This document shows, one piece after another, positions 32,783-41,130 of a stretch of 64,000 nucleotides of DNA. Numbering within the stretch: the first letter of the stretch is position 1; the number at the start of each line of letters is the position of its first letter. The notes under the pieces were generated by a model. That model was not told the DNA's origin and ran no database searches. It was given only the letters and a program-made list of their open reading frames with translations. The translations under genes were made by a program, and so were the position numbers. This stretch comes from Variovorax sp. V213 (GTDB lineage Bacteria > Pseudomonadota > Gammaproteobacteria > Burkholderiales > Burkholderiaceae_C), in NCBI RefSeq assembly GCF_041154455.1, contig NZ_AP028664.1:3287001-3351000 (forward strand), written 5' to 3'.

Positions 32783-33535
32783 TCAGCCGCGCTGCAGCAG
32801 CGCCGGCACGCCCGAGGCCAGCATCGCCACGCCCGAGGCGGTCAGCAGGCCCAGCACCACCTTGCGGAATGCGGTCTCGCTGATGCCGATATAGAGCCGC
32901 GCCCCCAGCAGCACCGGCACGGCGACGGCCAGCGCCACCAGCCCCAGCAGCGGCACCATCGAGCGGCCGATGCTGCCGCTTGCGAGGTGGATCGCGAACG
33001 CCACCATCAGCATCGAGAGATTGAAGTTCTGGATCACCGCGCGCTGTGTGTCGCGCTGAAAGCCGCGCAGCGTGCACCACAGTGTGGGAATGGTGCCCGA
33101 GAAGCCCCCGATGCCTGCCATGGCACCGCCGATGCTCCCCGCGATGCCGTCGGCGATTCGTCCGCCGAAGGTGACTTTCGGCAGGTGCTGCGACATCAGC
33201 ATGGCAGGACACCACAGCACCAGCAGCACACCGAGGCAGACCTTGAAGACCACGAGGTCCAGGTGCGGCAACAGCCACACGCCGAAAGGGACGCCAACCA
33301 GCCCGCCGAGCAGGAAGGGCCACAGCACATGCCTGTCGAACGTGCGGCGCACCGTGACGGCGGCAATCACCTGGCCGGTGAGCGCGCCGAACAGGGCGAG
33401 GACCGCCGCCAGTTGCGGCTCCAGGGTCCAGGCCCAGACCGACATGGCGACCATTCCGAAGGCAAAGCCCGACAGGCCCTGCACAAAACCCGCCAGCACG
33501 GCGCCGGCGATCACATACACATACAAGGCCTGCAT
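32783..33535 (-). CDS. TSUP (TauE/SafE) family permease
   Basis: 250 residues with about eight hydrophobic helices in two repeats, including GFVQGLSGFAFGMVAMSVWA near the N-terminus and GSIGGAMAGIGGFSGTIPTLW in the middle, the two re-entrant glycine-rich motifs of TSUP proteins. It probably exports a sulphur-containing or organic anion (sulfite, sulfoacetate and the like). Minus strand, tail-to-tail with arsC after 14 bases. Confidence 0.92.
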   Translation of the reverse strand: MQALYVYVIAGAVLAGFVQGLSGFAFGMVAMSVWAWTLEPQLAAVLALFGALTGQVIAAVTVRRTFDRHVLWPFLLGGLVGVPFGVWLLPHLDLVVFKVCLGVLLVLWCPAMLMSQHLPKVTFGGRIADGIAGSIGGAMAGIGGFSGTIPTLWCTLRGFQRDTQRAVIQNFNLSMLMVAFAIHLASGSIGRSMVPLLGLVALAVAVPVLLGARLYIGISETAFRKVVLGLLTASGVAMLASGVPALLQRG

Positions 33536-33584
33536 GCGGCCGATGATATCGGCCGCATCCCGTGCACCGCCCGTCGAGCCGGGG

Positions 33585-34838
33585 TCAGGCCGAGGCCGGC
33601 ACCAGCGCCGTGCGGCGCACCCGCGTCACGTTGAAGGCGCTGGCAATCAGCACGGCCTGCACCAGTGCAAGGCCGACGATCACGCTCGTGTACTGCGCGT
33701 GGTCCATGAGGCGGCCGAACACCAGCGGGGCCAGGGCCTGTCCGATGTCGAGGCCCGCGTACACCACGCCGTAGACGCGGCCGGTGGCGTTGGGCGGCGT
33801 CGAGCGCTTGACCAGCAAGTCGCGCGAAGGCCCGGCCACGCCGGAGACGAAGCCCATGGCGCCGAACAGCACCGGCACCATCACGGGCGGAAACTGCGCA
33901 AAGGCGAGCACCAGCGCCAACGCGGCCGCAATGCCGAAGCCGGTGCCCACGATGCGTTCGCAGCGCGACGGGTCGGAGGCGAGAAAGCCGCCCACCACCA
34001 TGCCAGCCGCGCTTGCCACCATGTACACCGTGAGACAGACCGCCACCAGCGCCACCGGCACCGCATGCAGGTGGCCTGCCGCCACCGGCGCGAAGGTCTG
34101 CACCACGCTGATCACGACGGCATAGAAGAAAAAGAAGCCGAAGCACATCCATACGGCGGGAATGCGCAGGAAGTCGAACTCCCCGCCGATGGGCGCCGGC
34201 TCGCCGTGTCCGGTGGCCTTCTGCACCGTCTTCACGTCGAGCGCGAGCACGCTGCGGTATGCCCAGAGCACCAGCAGCACCACGATGGCCAGCACCCCCG
34301 CCGACGCCAGCGCCACGCGCCAGGAGAAGGCGATGGCAATCGGCACCACGAAGGCCGGCGCCAGCGCCCAGCCCAGGCTGCCGGTGATGCCGTGCACGCT
34401 GTACGCGTGGCCGAGCCGCGTCGGCGCGACCTTGCGGTTGAAGAGCGTGTAGTCGACCGGGTGGAACACGCCGTTGCCGATGCCGCCCACGATGGCGCAC
34501 AGCAGCAGCATCCAGTAGCTCTGGGCCAGGGCGTAGCCGAAAGCCGCCAGCGCCAGCGCACCGAGCCCCACGAAGAGCACCGGCCGCGGCCCCAGCTTGT
34601 CGACGATGAAGCCCGAGGCCGCCTGCACGATGCAGGAGACCACGAAGAACACCGTCAGCACTGCACCAAGCTCGGTGTAGCTGGCATTGAACGCGTCCTT
34701 CAGCCAGGGAAACAGCGGCGCGAGGATCAGCTGGCTGAAGTGGCTGATGGCATGGGCCAGGCCGACCAGTCCGATCAGCTGCGCGTCGCCGCGCAAGTTG
34801 GTGGAAGAAGCGGCTGTCGGAGAAGAAGTTGAAGACAT
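33585..34838 (-). CDS. MFS transporter
   Basis: 417 residues with twelve hydrophobic segments and the loop 2-3 signature of MFS carriers (GFIVDKLGPRPVLFVG). A polar central loop around residues 205-225 separates two halves. Substrate unknown. Divergent from an AraC regulator with 89 bases between starts, so it is the likely target of that regulator. Confidence 0.93.
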   Translation of the reverse strand: MSSTSSPTAASSTNLRGDAQLIGLVGLAHAISHFSQLILAPLFPWLKDAFNASYTELGAVLTVFFVVSCIVQAASGFIVDKLGPRPVLFVGLGALALAAFGYALAQSYWMLLLCAIVGGIGNGVFHPVDYTLFNRKVAPTRLGHAYSVHGITGSLGWALAPAFVVPIAIAFSWRVALASAGVLAIVVLLVLWAYRSVLALDVKTVQKATGHGEPAPIGGEFDFLRIPAVWMCFGFFFFYAVVISVVQTFAPVAAGHLHAVPVALVAVCLTVYMVASAAGMVVGGFLASDPSRCERIVGTGFGIAAALALVLAFAQFPPVMVPVLFGAMGFVSGVAGPSRDLLVKRSTPPNATGRVYGVVYAGLDIGQALAPLVFGRLMDHAQYTSVIVGLALVQAVLIASAFNVTRVRRTALVPASA

Positions 34839-34927
34839 GGATTGCTACAAAAAACCGGGGCAGGCACCGATGCTATGCGCGCTCGGCGCGGCAGAATGGC
34901 GATACAGCGACAACATTTGTCGAAACC

Positions 34928-35770
34928 ATGCCAAGCGCCGTTTCCACCCCTTCCCCGGTCACCAGCGTGGCCTCGCTCACGCCGCATCTCTACGCACCCG
35001 ATGCCGTGCGGCCGCTGCGCGCGAAGGAACACTTCCTGAGCGCCGACACTTTCGTCGAGTTGCACCAGCATCCGTGGCCGCAGCTCACCTTCTCGACCCG
35101 CGGCGTGATCCGGCTCAGCACGCAGGACGGCAGCTACATCGTGCCGCCGTCGCGCGCGGTCTGGGTGCCGGCCAACATGCCGCACAGCATCATGCTGATA
35201 GAAGACGCGGAGCTGCGTACCGTGTACCTGCATGCCTGGCTCGGACCGCCGTGGGAAAAGTGCGAGGTGCTCGAAATCAGCCCCCTGCTGCGCGCGCTGA
35301 TGCTCGCGCTCGACACCACGCCCGATGGACTGCCACCGGCCGACCCGCATGCGCCGCAGCGCGAACGCATGATCGCCCCGCTGCTGGTGGACGAGCTGGA
35401 GCGCGCCACGCAGATCCGCATCGACGTGCCGCTGCCCACCGACAAGCGGCTGCGCCAGCTGTGCGAAACGCTGCTGCGCAATCCGGCCGACCGGGCCACG
35501 CTGGCCGAGCGTGCCGCGGCCATCGGCGCCAGCGAGCGCACCGTGGCGCGGCTGTTCCGCGACCAGCTCGGCATGAGCTGGCAGCAATGGCGGCAACAGG
35601 CCGTGATGGCGCACGCGCTGCCGCTGCTGGCGCGCGGCATGGCCGTGAGCCAGGTGGCGGCGGCCAGCGGCTATGCCACCGACAGCGCGTTCTGCGCCAT
35701 GTTCAAGGCGGCCACGGGGCGCTCGCCCACTTCGTTCCAGCACCGGAAGCGATCCGCCGCCCTCTCCTGA
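34928..35770 (+). CDS. AraC-family transcriptional regulator
   Basis: 280 residues. The N-terminal cupin (HLYAPDAVRPLRAKEHFL, then VELHQHPWPQLTFSTRGV) binds an unknown ligand. The C-terminal double helix-turn-helix includes LAERAAAIGASERTVARLFR and ASGYATDSAFCAMFKAATGR. The ATG at 34928 is followed by sequence that matches the family; the frame runs further upstream without similarity. Probably controls the divergent MFS exporter. Confidence 0.93.
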   Translation: MPSAVSTPSPVTSVASLTPHLYAPDAVRPLRAKEHFLSADTFVELHQHPWPQLTFSTRGVIRLSTQDGSYIVPPSRAVWVPANMPHSIMLIEDAELRTVYLHAWLGPPWEKCEVLEISPLLRALMLALDTTPDGLPPADPHAPQRERMIAPLLVDELERATQIRIDVPLPTDKRLRQLCETLLRNPADRATLAERAAAIGASERTVARLFRDQLGMSWQQWRQQAVMAHALPLLARGMAVSQVAAASGYATDSAFCAMFKAATGRSPTSFQHRKRSAALS

Positions 35771-35845
35771 ATGGCGCCAAGCCGTCACGGCGCTCTGGCA
35801 AGATCGAAGGGCTGAAGAATCACGGACCATCCGACCGACTTGCCC

Positions 35846-36562
35846 ATGGCGCCCCTTCCCCGATCGCATCGCCCCCAGGCCTGGACCACCGACGTCGGCG
35901 AGCGGATTCGCCGCCTCTTCTGGCTCAAGGCGATCGGGACCACGGTCTTCACCTGGCTTTTCTTCATCGGCTACTTTCACCTGCTGCGCAACCCGGCCTA
36001 TCCGGTCGCGGTGATGCCGCTCACGGCCCTCGACCGCCTGATTCCGTTCCAGCCCTATGCGCTGGGCGCCTACCTTTCGCTCTGGTTCTACGTGGGCATC
36101 GCGCCGGGGCTGCAGCTGAGCTTTCGCGAACTGGTGGTCTATGGGCTGTGGATCGGCGCACTGTGCCTCACCGGCCTCGGCCTCTTCTACTTCTGGCCCA
36201 CGCAGATACCGCCGCTTGCCATCGACGTGTCGGGCTTTCCCGGCTTTGCCATGCTGCAGGGCGTGGATGCCGCGGGCAACGCCTGCCCCTCGATGCACGT
36301 GGCCGTGGCCATCTTCACCGCCATCCGCCTGGACCACGTGCTGCGCGAGGCGCGCACGCCGTTGTTTCTGCGCCTGGCCAACTGGGCCTGGTTTGCCGCC
36401 ATTGCCTGGTCGACGCTGGCCGTCAAGCAGCACGTGGTGCTCGACGCGCTGGCCGGCGCCCTGCTGGGAATGGCCTTTGCACTCCCTTCGCTGCGCTGGC
36501 GTCCGGAGGCCAGGAGCCGGGGCAATACATTGGTTGGAGCGGATATCATTGGCCATCACTGA
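35846..36562 (+). CDS. PAP2-family membrane phosphatase
   Basis: 238 residues with about six membrane segments. The PAP2 catalytic motifs are partly visible: GNACPSMHVAVAIFTAIRLD matches the PSxH signature, and STLAVKQHVVLDALAGALLG matches the SRx5Hx3D motif, with Val-Lys-Gln-His...Asp. The canonical first motif K-x6-RP is not obvious, so the enzyme is divergent. It would act on a lipid or polyprenyl phosphate at the membrane. It precedes an ACP and a ketosynthase in the same direction. Confidence 0.85.
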   Translation: MAPLPRSHRPQAWTTDVGERIRRLFWLKAIGTTVFTWLFFIGYFHLLRNPAYPVAVMPLTALDRLIPFQPYALGAYLSLWFYVGIAPGLQLSFRELVVYGLWIGALCLTGLGLFYFWPTQIPPLAIDVSGFPGFAMLQGVDAAGNACPSMHVAVAIFTAIRLDHVLREARTPLFLRLANWAWFAAIAWSTLAVKQHVVLDALAGALLGMAFALPSLRWRPEARSRGNTLVGADIIGHH

Positions 36563-36655
36563 CCCACAAGCCGAGCGAGGAAGGGGTCGATCCCATGGAG
36601 CGCCCCCAGGGCGGCGATCGATCAGCGGCTAGTACTAGACGACAGGCATCGCACG

Positions 36656-36898
36656 ATGAGTTCGCTGAAGGAATTGCAGGACCTGATCCACGAGAAGTAC
36701 GGTATCGAACCGTCGAAGCTCGACCCCAACGCATCGATGCGCGAAACCGGCGGGCTCGACTCGCTGGCATTGGCCGAGTTCCTGTTTGCCATCGAAGACC
36801 ACTTCGGCATCACCATGCCCGACGACGACGCGAACATCGACACCCTGGGCGAACTGGCCTTGCTGGTCGACAAGGTCAGGTCCGCGAAGACAGCGTGA
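36656..36898 (+). CDS. acyl carrier protein
   Basis: 80 residues, acidic, four-helix ACP pattern. The phosphopantetheine Ser lies in GGLDSLALAEFLF (DSL motif, about residue 35). This is not the housekeeping AcpP, which is DSLD-V-E in a fab cluster; this one is paired with a ketosynthase through a GTGA overlap. A small CTAGTACTAG palindrome (36629-36638) lies 18 bases upstream. Confidence 0.93.
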   Translation: MSSLKELQDLIHEKYGIEPSKLDPNASMRETGGLDSLALAEFLFAIEDHFGITMPDDDANIDTLGELALLVDKVRSAKTA

Positions 36899-38103
36899 AC
36901 CACGAGGTCTGCGTCACCGGACTGGGCGTCGTGGCGCCGCATGGCGGCGATCCCGGCACGCTGTTCCAGTCCCTGCTGGACGGCCAATCGGCCATCCAGC
37001 CCGTCTTTCCCGACCTGCCCAAGCCCGCCGCCGCGGCCACGGTCGCTTTCGACGAAACACGCTGGTTCACCAAACTGCAGCTTGCGGGTGTCGACCGCGT
37101 GAGCCAGCTTGCCGTGGCGGCGGCCGACCTTGCGATGCACGACGCGGGCCTTGCCACGAGCGACGCCGATCCCGAGCGCGTGGGCGTCTATGCCGGCTGC
37201 GGCATGGGCGGTGCCGCGGCACTCGAGGCGGCCTACCGCGGCAATGGGCGCGTGTCGCCGCTCACCATTCCCGCCTTCATGCCCAATGCGCCCGCCGGCC
37301 ATGTGGCCATGCGCCAGCGCGTGCAAGGCCCGGTGCTCACCTATTCCGTCGCCTGCGCCTCGTCGTCGGTGGCCATTGCCGAGGCCGCCAAGGCCATCCA
37401 GCGCGGCGAAGTCGACGTGGCCATTGCCGGCGGGAGCGAGGCGCTCATCGTGCCGGGCGTGGTGCTGGCCTGGCAGGCAATGCAGACATTGGCCGCCTTC
37501 CAGCCCGGCGAAGCGGCCGGCGCGGTGCGGCCCTTCGCGAGCGACCGCAGCGGGTTCGCGCTGGGCGAAGGCGCGGCCTTCCTGGTGCTCGAATCTGCCG
37601 AACGCGCGCGCAACCGCGGCGCCCGCAGCTACGCCACCCTGGCCGGCTGGGGCCTCAGCAGCGACGCCACCCACCTCACCAAGCCCGACGCTCCCGGCCA
37701 GGCCCGCGCATTGCGCGCCGCCTTGCGCCAGGCCAGGCTGCAGCCGCGCGATGTGGGCTATTGCAATGCGCACGGCACGGCCACGCGCATCGGCGACGTG
37801 GTCGAACGCAACGCGCTGGCAGAGGTCTGGGGCAACGACCTCGACCAATTGCGCGTCAGCTCCACCAAGGCACTGCACGGCCACATGCTCGGCGCCGCGG
37901 GCGCCATCGAGGCGCTGATCACAGTGCTTGCGCTGCACCGCCGGCAACTGCCGCCCAATGCCAACTGCAGCGAGATCGATCCGGCCTGCAGCCTGAACCT
38001 GGTGACGCAGAACGACACGAACGCGCCTGCGCTCGAAGCGGCCATGAGCAACTCCTTCGCTTTCGGCGGCACGAATTCGGTGCTGCTCTTTCGCCGCGCC
38101 TAA
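36895..38103 (+). CDS. beta-ketoacyl-ACP synthase (FabF-like)
   Basis: 402 residues of the KAS I/II thiolase fold from a GTG start at 36895 that overlaps the acp stop. Catalytic residues: Cys154 in TYSVACASSSVA, His293 in CNAHGTATR, and Lys325/His330 in STKALHGHMLGAAG. C-terminal SNSFAFGGTNSVLLF is the glycine-rich end motif. It elongates an acyl chain carried by the neighbouring ACP. No ketoreductase, dehydratase or acyltransferase follows, so the product cannot be deduced. Its stop overlaps the LysR stop tail-to-tail. Confidence 0.95.
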   Translation: MNHEVCVTGLGVVAPHGGDPGTLFQSLLDGQSAIQPVFPDLPKPAAAATVAFDETRWFTKLQLAGVDRVSQLAVAAADLAMHDAGLATSDADPERVGVYAGCGMGGAAALEAAYRGNGRVSPLTIPAFMPNAPAGHVAMRQRVQGPVLTYSVACASSSVAIAEAAKAIQRGEVDVAIAGGSEALIVPGVVLAWQAMQTLAAFQPGEAAGAVRPFASDRSGFALGEGAAFLVLESAERARNRGARSYATLAGWGLSSDATHLTKPDAPGQARALRAALRQARLQPRDVGYCNAHGTATRIGDVVERNALAEVWGNDLDQLRVSSTKALHGHMLGAAGAIEALITVLALHRRQLPPNANCSEIDPACSLNLVTQNDTNAPALEAAMSNSFAFGGTNSVLLFRRA

Positions 38104-39008
38104 GCCGGCGATCGCTGCGACGACGCCCCGGCCTCGCAGAGCCACGCCAGGAACGCCTCTGCCAGCGGATCCGCCGTCCTGTTCGGCGCCATGAAGACGC
38201 TGTAGCCCCGGCTCGACGGCGCCCGGTGGGCGCAGGCCAGCACCAGCTCTCCCGAACGCAGTTCGCGCTCGACGAAATAGTGCGGCACCAGCCCCACGCC
38301 GAGATCGGCGCGCACCGCGGCCACCAGCGATGAGAAGAGATCGAAGCGATGCCCCGTCACCAGATTCTCGGGCGGCCGTGCATGCGCCGTCTGCCCGAAC
38401 CATTCTTCCCACGCCCCCATGCGGGTGCGCAGCTGGAGCAGCGGCGCGGCGCGAAAGTCGCCACGCGCCATCGCGGCCCGGCCCTTCGCGCGGGGCGAAC
38501 ACACCGCGACGCAGAACTCGTCCATGAGAGGCCGCGCATTGGCACCGGGCCACACCGCGTCGTCGTACTGCACGCCCACGTCGAAAGGCATGTCCTCCAT
38601 GTAGAGATCGGTGGGAAAGACCTGCAGGTGCAGGCTGCAGCCTGGATGCCGTGCGATGAACTGCGGCAGCAGCGGCGTCAGCCAACCCTCCGCCAGCACC
38701 GGCACCGCACCCACGATCAGGCGCAGGCCGTCGACGCGCTGCGCCATGGCTTCGAGCGTGTGGTTCTGCAGCCGCAGCAGATCGCCGGCGATCTGGCCGT
38801 GGTAGCGCCGTCCGGCATCGGTGAGCTCGGTGCCGCGCGCCGTGCGCTGCACCAGCCGCACGCCGATCTGCGATTCGAGAAGCCGCAACTGCTGGCTCAC
38901 CGCGCTGTGGGTGAGGCACAACTCCTCCGCCGCCTTGCCCACGCCGTGGTGGCGGGCCACCGCATCGAAGATCAGCAGCGCACGGGTGCTGGGGATGTGG
39001 CGGCGCAT
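38100..39008 (-). CDS. LysR-family transcriptional regulator
   Basis: 302 residues. N-terminal winged helix (STRALLIFDAVARHHGVGKA, then LCLTHSAVSQQLRLLESQIG) of the GcvA-like branch, and a periplasmic-binding-like effector domain (about 90-295). ATG at 39008 gives the family start MRRHIPSTRAL; the frame continues 19 codons upstream without similarity. Divergent from the M20 peptidase gene across 141 bases, so it probably regulates it. Confidence 0.94.
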   Translation of the reverse strand: MRRHIPSTRALLIFDAVARHHGVGKAAEELCLTHSAVSQQLRLLESQIGVRLVQRTARGTELTDAGRRYHGQIAGDLLRLQNHTLEAMAQRVDGLRLIVGAVPVLAEGWLTPLLPQFIARHPGCSLHLQVFPTDLYMEDMPFDVGVQYDDAVWPGANARPLMDEFCVAVCSPRAKGRAAMARGDFRAAPLLQLRTRMGAWEEWFGQTAHARPPENLVTGHRFDLFSSLVAAVRADLGVGLVPHYFVERELRSGELVLACAHRAPSSRGYSVFMAPNRTADPLAEAFLAWLCEAGASSQRSPA

Positions 39009-39149
39009 GGCTGGCTCGTTAGAAAAACTGACATGAGTAAAGATTAAACCAGAGCAGGCGCGCACGATGACCGGAAGAATTGCTGACGGCGCCGCGCCGG
39101 CGCGCCTCGTTCACCGCTCCTTCCCCAGCTTCAAGAAAAGTCCTCCGCC

Positions 39150-40502
39150 ATGCCTCACCGCGCATCGTTTCGCCTTGCCCCGATCGTCCTCGCCCTGGCT
39201 TGCGCCGCTGGCGTCGCCCACGCCCAGACGGGCGCCGTCGCAGCCACGCCCACACAGGTCCGGCCCGAAGTCGACAAGGCCTACACCCAGCTGATGGCGG
39301 CGCCCGCGATCCAGAAGCTGCTCGACGCGGTCAAGGCCGACCATGACCGCGCGGTCGAAGACCTGAAGATGCTGACCGAGATCGAGGCACCGCCATTCAA
39401 GGAGCAGAAGCGCGCCGAAGCCTTCCTCGCGCGCATGAAGGCGCTGGGCCTCGCCGACGCGAAGATCGATGCCGAAGGCAACGTGGTCGGCCTGCGCAAG
39501 GGCACGGGCAACGGGCCCAAGCTGCTGATCTCGGCCCACCTCGACACCGTGTTTCCCGCCGGCACCGACGTGAAGGTGAAGGAGCGCGACGGCAAGCTCT
39601 ACGCACCCGGCATCTCGGACGACACGCGCGGCCTCTCGGTGCTGCTGTCGTGGCTCAAGGTGCTCAACGACAACAAGGTGCAGACGGTGGGCGACCTGCT
39701 GTTCGTCGGCAATGTCGGCGAGGAAGAACTGGGCAACCTGCGCGGCATGAAGGCGATCTTCCGCAACCACCTGGACATCGACGGCATGGTCGGACTCGAA
39801 CCCGCAGCCGACGGCACGGTCCTGATGCTCGGCACGGGCAGCCACCGCTACGAAGTCACGTTCAAGGGCCCGGGCGGCCACAGCTTCGGCGCCTTCGGCC
39901 AGGTGCCCAGCGCAATCCACGGCATGGGCCGCGCCATTGCCAAGATCGCCGAGGTGCGCACGCCGAGCTTCCCGAAGACCACCTTCACGGTCGGCACCGT
40001 GGGCGGCGGCACCTCGGTCAACACCATTGCGCCCGATGCGCGCATGGCCATCGACATCCGCTCCGACGAAATGGCGCCGCTGCTCGAGACCGAGAAGAAG
40101 ATCCTCGCGGCCATCGACGAAGCGGTGGCCGAAGAGAACAAGCGCTGGAACGTGACGACGCTCAGCGCAAGCAACAAGCTGATCGGCGACCGGCCAGGCG
40201 GCCGGACGCCCTCCGACTCGGTCATGGTGGAAGCGGCCATCCGCTCGAACACGGCTTTCGGCCACAAGACGCTGCTGTCGGGTGCGAGCACCGACGCCAA
40301 CGTGCCGATGTCGCTCGGCATCCCGGCCATCATCATCGGGGCCGGCGGCAAGACCGGCGGCTTCCATGCGCTGTCGGAGTGGATCGACGTGACCGACGGC
40401 TGGAAGGGCGCGCAGAACTCGCTCGTCACGGTGCTGGGCCTGGTCGGCGTGCAGGGAACGAGCGCGCCGCTGCTGGAAAAGCGCGCCCCCCGCAGGGACT
40501 AG
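39150..40502 (+). CDS. M20-family metallopeptidase, exported
   Basis: 450 residues. A signal peptide ends near residue 26 (GVAHAQTG). The M20 catalytic domain shows the zinc/active-site motifs SAHLDTVFPAGT, APGISDDTRGLSVLLSW and NVGEEELGNLRG, with a lid/dimerisation domain around 235-345 (FKGPGGHSFGAFGQVPSA). Similar to glutamate carboxypeptidase or tripeptidase T-like enzymes acting in the periplasm. Substrate unknown. Regulated in all likelihood by the divergent LysR. Confidence 0.93.
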   Translation: MPHRASFRLAPIVLALACAAGVAHAQTGAVAATPTQVRPEVDKAYTQLMAAPAIQKLLDAVKADHDRAVEDLKMLTEIEAPPFKEQKRAEAFLARMKALGLADAKIDAEGNVVGLRKGTGNGPKLLISAHLDTVFPAGTDVKVKERDGKLYAPGISDDTRGLSVLLSWLKVLNDNKVQTVGDLLFVGNVGEEELGNLRGMKAIFRNHLDIDGMVGLEPAADGTVLMLGTGSHRYEVTFKGPGGHSFGAFGQVPSAIHGMGRAIAKIAEVRTPSFPKTTFTVGTVGGGTSVNTIAPDARMAIDIRSDEMAPLLETEKKILAAIDEAVAEENKRWNVTTLSASNKLIGDRPGGRTPSDSVMVEAAIRSNTAFGHKTLLSGASTDANVPMSLGIPAIIIGAGGKTGGFHALSEWIDVTDGWKGAQNSLVTVLGLVGVQGTSAPLLEKRAPRRD

Positions 40503-40624
40503 GCTCGGGAGGCAACTGGCGGCACCGTGGAGCCGGTTCCGCGGTGTTTCGCGCAGAGCAAGGCCTGGACTCTCCGGTATGCTGGTGGGCGCTTCTCCAC
40601 CCTCGCCTGCCACGGGAGACCACC

Positions 40625-41053
40625 ATGCACGCTCGCTCCACATTCATCGCCCTCGCCCTGCTCGCCGCGGGCGCCTCGGCAGCGGCCAACAACCTGCTCG
40701 ACGAGCTGAAGGACCGGGCCGGTCCCGCTGCCGGCGCGCAAGGCAGCGGCTCCGCGCTCGGCAACCTCGGCTTCAAGATGCCCGCCATCGGCTCGAGCAC
40801 CATCGGCAGCGCGGCCGGCGTGCTGCAGTACTGCGTCAAGAACAACTACCTGGGCGGCGATGCGGCCTCGGTGAAGGACAAGCTCCTGGCCAAGATCACC
40901 GGCCAGAAGCAGCAGGAAAAGAACTTCGAGAGCGGCGCGAAGGGTCTGCTGAAAGGCGGCGACGGCCAGACGCTCAACCTCAAGATGCTCTCGTCGAAGC
41001 TGAAGGTGAAGGCCTGCGACTATGTGCTGAAAAACGCCACGTCGCTGATCTGA
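40625..41053 (+). CDS. DUF2501 (YjjA-like) exported protein
   Basis: 142 residues. A signal peptide ends near residue 20 (GASAAANN). The mature part has the DUF2501 features SSTIGSAAGVLQYCVKNNYL and LKVKACDYVLKNATSLI, with two conserved cysteines that may form a disulfide. Function unknown. It sits between the peptidase and the SulP transporter with its own Shine-Dalgarno sequence (GGGAGA). Confidence 0.9.
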   Translation: MHARSTFIALALLAAGASAAANNLLDELKDRAGPAAGAQGSGSALGNLGFKMPAIGSSTIGSAAGVLQYCVKNNYLGGDAASVKDKLLAKITGQKQQEKNFESGAKGLLKGGDGQTLNLKMLSSKLKVKACDYVLKNATSLI

Positions 41054-41130
41054 CCACGCGCCTGCGTGCCACGCGCGCGGCGCACCGCGCACGTGCTCTC
41101 CCGTTCTCTTCCGTGCGCTCGTAACGCTTC

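Noticed and set aside
34687..36894. Upstream extension of the ketosynthase frame to 34687
   Set aside because: It would overlap the AraC, PAP2 and ACP genes; similarity to ketosynthases begins at the GTG at 36895.
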